Positions 4,908-5,786 of a stretch of 5,786 bases of DNA are shown here, piece by piece (position 1 is the first letter of the stretch; each line of letters opens with the position of its first letter). The notes beneath the pieces are model-generated. The model was not told where the DNA came from. It did no database searches and was given only the letters and a program-made list of their open reading frames with translations. The DNA is from an uncultured Coriobacteriaceae bacterium (GTDB lineage: Bacteria > Actinomycetota > Coriobacteriia > Coriobacteriales > Atopobiaceae), in the NCBI GenBank assembly GCA_902766805.1, contig CACXFF010000220.1, forward strand, positions 1 to 5,786, written 5' to 3'. Made by a program: the position numbers and the translations under genes.

Positions 4908-5786
4908 GTGGACGGGCAAGGGCAGGACGAGCTGCTGGACGCCATCGAGCTCGACGACTCGTTCACGCTCGTGCGCGTGCTGGCAGAGACGCCGGGCGGT
5001 CGGACCGAGCTCGTGCGGCGTTCCGGCGCCACGGACCTGCTGGTGCGCAAGCGCATGCCGACGGCGCTTGCCAACGAGTCGGCCTGGCGCGCGTTGGAAG
5101 ACGTGAGCCATCCGCGGCTCCCTCGGCTGAGGGAGTTGTACTGGCTGCCGGACGTCCTGGTGGCGATCTACGACTTCGTGCCGGGGCGCAGCCTGCGCGA
5201 CCTCGTGGCCGAGCGGGGCTGCATCACGCCGGCCGAGGCCGTGGCTTGGCTGCTCGACGTGTGCGACGCGGTGGCCGCCCTGCACGACGCGGGCGTGATC
5301 CACCGCGACCTCACGCCTGGCAACGTGGTGATAGGCGCGGATGGTGCGCATGTGGTGGACCTCGGCATCGCGCGCCTCGCCAGCGAGGACGCCACGCGCG
5401 ACACCACCACGCTGGGGACCTTCGGCTTCGCAGCGCCCGAGCAGTTCGGCTTCGCCGCGACCGACGCCCGCTCTGACGTGTACTCCCTGGGACGGCTCCT
5501 GGGGTATCTGCTTACGGGGGCCGATCCCGGCCAGCAGGGCTTCGCCGCGGCCTTGGCCGACGAGGCGCTGGTGGACCCGGCGCTGCGTGCCGTCATCGAG
5601 CGCGCGTGCGCGTTCGAGCCCAGCGAACGCTACCAGAGCGTGTGGGAGCTGTCCTTGGCGTTGCGCGCCACGCTCCCAGGGCAGGAGCCGGATGCCTCCC
5701 GCGATGACGCTCTGCAAGAGCGTGAGGGCGGTGCGTCCCATCGGCGGGCGACCGCGCGGGAGGAGCCTGCCGTTCCGCGTCGGCAG
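4908..5786 (+). CDS. Divergent Ser/Thr-type protein kinase (3' truncated by window end)
   Basis: An open frame of 293 codons runs from GTG 4908 to the window edge without a stop. It has most kinase landmarks in order: probable ATP-anchoring lysine K48 (LLVRKRM), probable helix-C glutamate E57, catalytic loop HRDLTPGN with D134 and N139, metal-binding D151 in DLG (instead of DFG), the APE motif at 176-178, D190 in SDVYSLG, and the late arginine R241 in ERYQS. A catalytically active enzyme is therefore plausible. Departures: no recognisable GxGxxG loop before K48, and Thr in place of the lysine normally two residues after the catalytic Asp of Ser/Thr kinases. After about residue 255 the sequence is hydrophilic and rich in Arg, Glu and Ala, like the linker that often precedes a membrane segment; what follows is outside the window. 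The start is one base after the HTH stop, so the two are co-translated and the HTH protein is an obvious candidate substrate or partner. The target is unknown. Confidence 0.88.
   Translation, partial: MDGQGQDELLDAIELDDSFTLVRVLAETPGGRTELVRRSGATDLLVRKRMPTALANESAWRALEDVSHPRLPRLRELYWLPDVLVAIYDFVPGRSLRDLVAERGCITPAEAVAWLLDVCDAVAALHDAGVIHRDLTPGNVVIGADGAHVVDLGIARLASEDATRDTTTLGTFGFAAPEQFGFAATDARSDVYSLGRLLGYLLTGADPGQQGFAAALADEALVDPALRAVIERACAFEPSERYQSVWELSLALRATLPGQEPDASRDDALQEREGGASHRRATAREEPAVPRRQ

Noticed and set aside
4815..5741. 308-codon minus-strand open frame opposite the kinase
   Set aside because: The + strand encodes ordered kinase motifs in one frame from GTG 4908; the antisense product has no motif and an Arg/His/Gln-rich composition.

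Overview
The window is very GC-rich DNA (roughly two thirds G+C by eye). All genes are on the + strand, tightly packed, with strong GGAGG-type ribosome binding sites. Codon choice and gene content (a three-gene flavin/Fe-S oxidoreductase operon of the type common in anaerobic Firmicutes, Thermotogae and Coriobacteriia, plus a paired HTH protein and Ser/Thr-type kinase) suggest a gut- or oral-type anaerobic actinobacterium, most likely class Coriobacteriia (Olsenella/Collinsella/Eggerthella relatives). This placement is inference; no taxonomic marker is present.

Layout. (1) 1-440: C-terminal part of an Ala/Glu-rich helical protein with an acidic Pro-Glu-Ala tail, not recognised. (2) 441-587: a gene-free spacer with two near-identical hairpins and a third partial copy of the same word, a small repeat cluster. 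(3) 588-1139: a RimJ/RimL-type GNAT acetyltransferase. (4) 1140-1325: a spacer with a possible -10 box and a strong ribosome binding site. (5) 1326-2813, 2815-4086 and 4089-4457: a GlpA-like FAD oxidoreductase with a C-terminal BFD-type [2Fe-2S] domain, a two-dinucleotide FAD/NAD(P) oxidoreductase, and a DUF1667 protein with four cysteines. The three are separated by 1 and 2 bases and almost certainly form one translationally coupled complex, usually annotated as an anaerobic glycerol-3-phosphate dehydrogenase-like system. (6) 4463-4906 and 4908-5786 (open at the right edge): a small HTH protein followed one base later by a divergent protein kinase that starts with GTG.

How they fit together. 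The three redox proteins offer an electron path from a small substrate (glycerol 3-phosphate is the usual guess) through FAD and Fe-S centres to a pyridine nucleotide or another carrier. The HTH/kinase pair begins 5 bases after the DUF1667 stop with no visible terminator, so it may be co-transcribed with the redox genes. Whether that link is functional or a chance of packing cannot be decided here. The most interesting parts are the HTH/kinase pair, the repeat cluster at 460-568, and the resemblance of the DUF1667 cysteine pattern to the [4Fe-4S] module of molybdopterin oxidoreductases.
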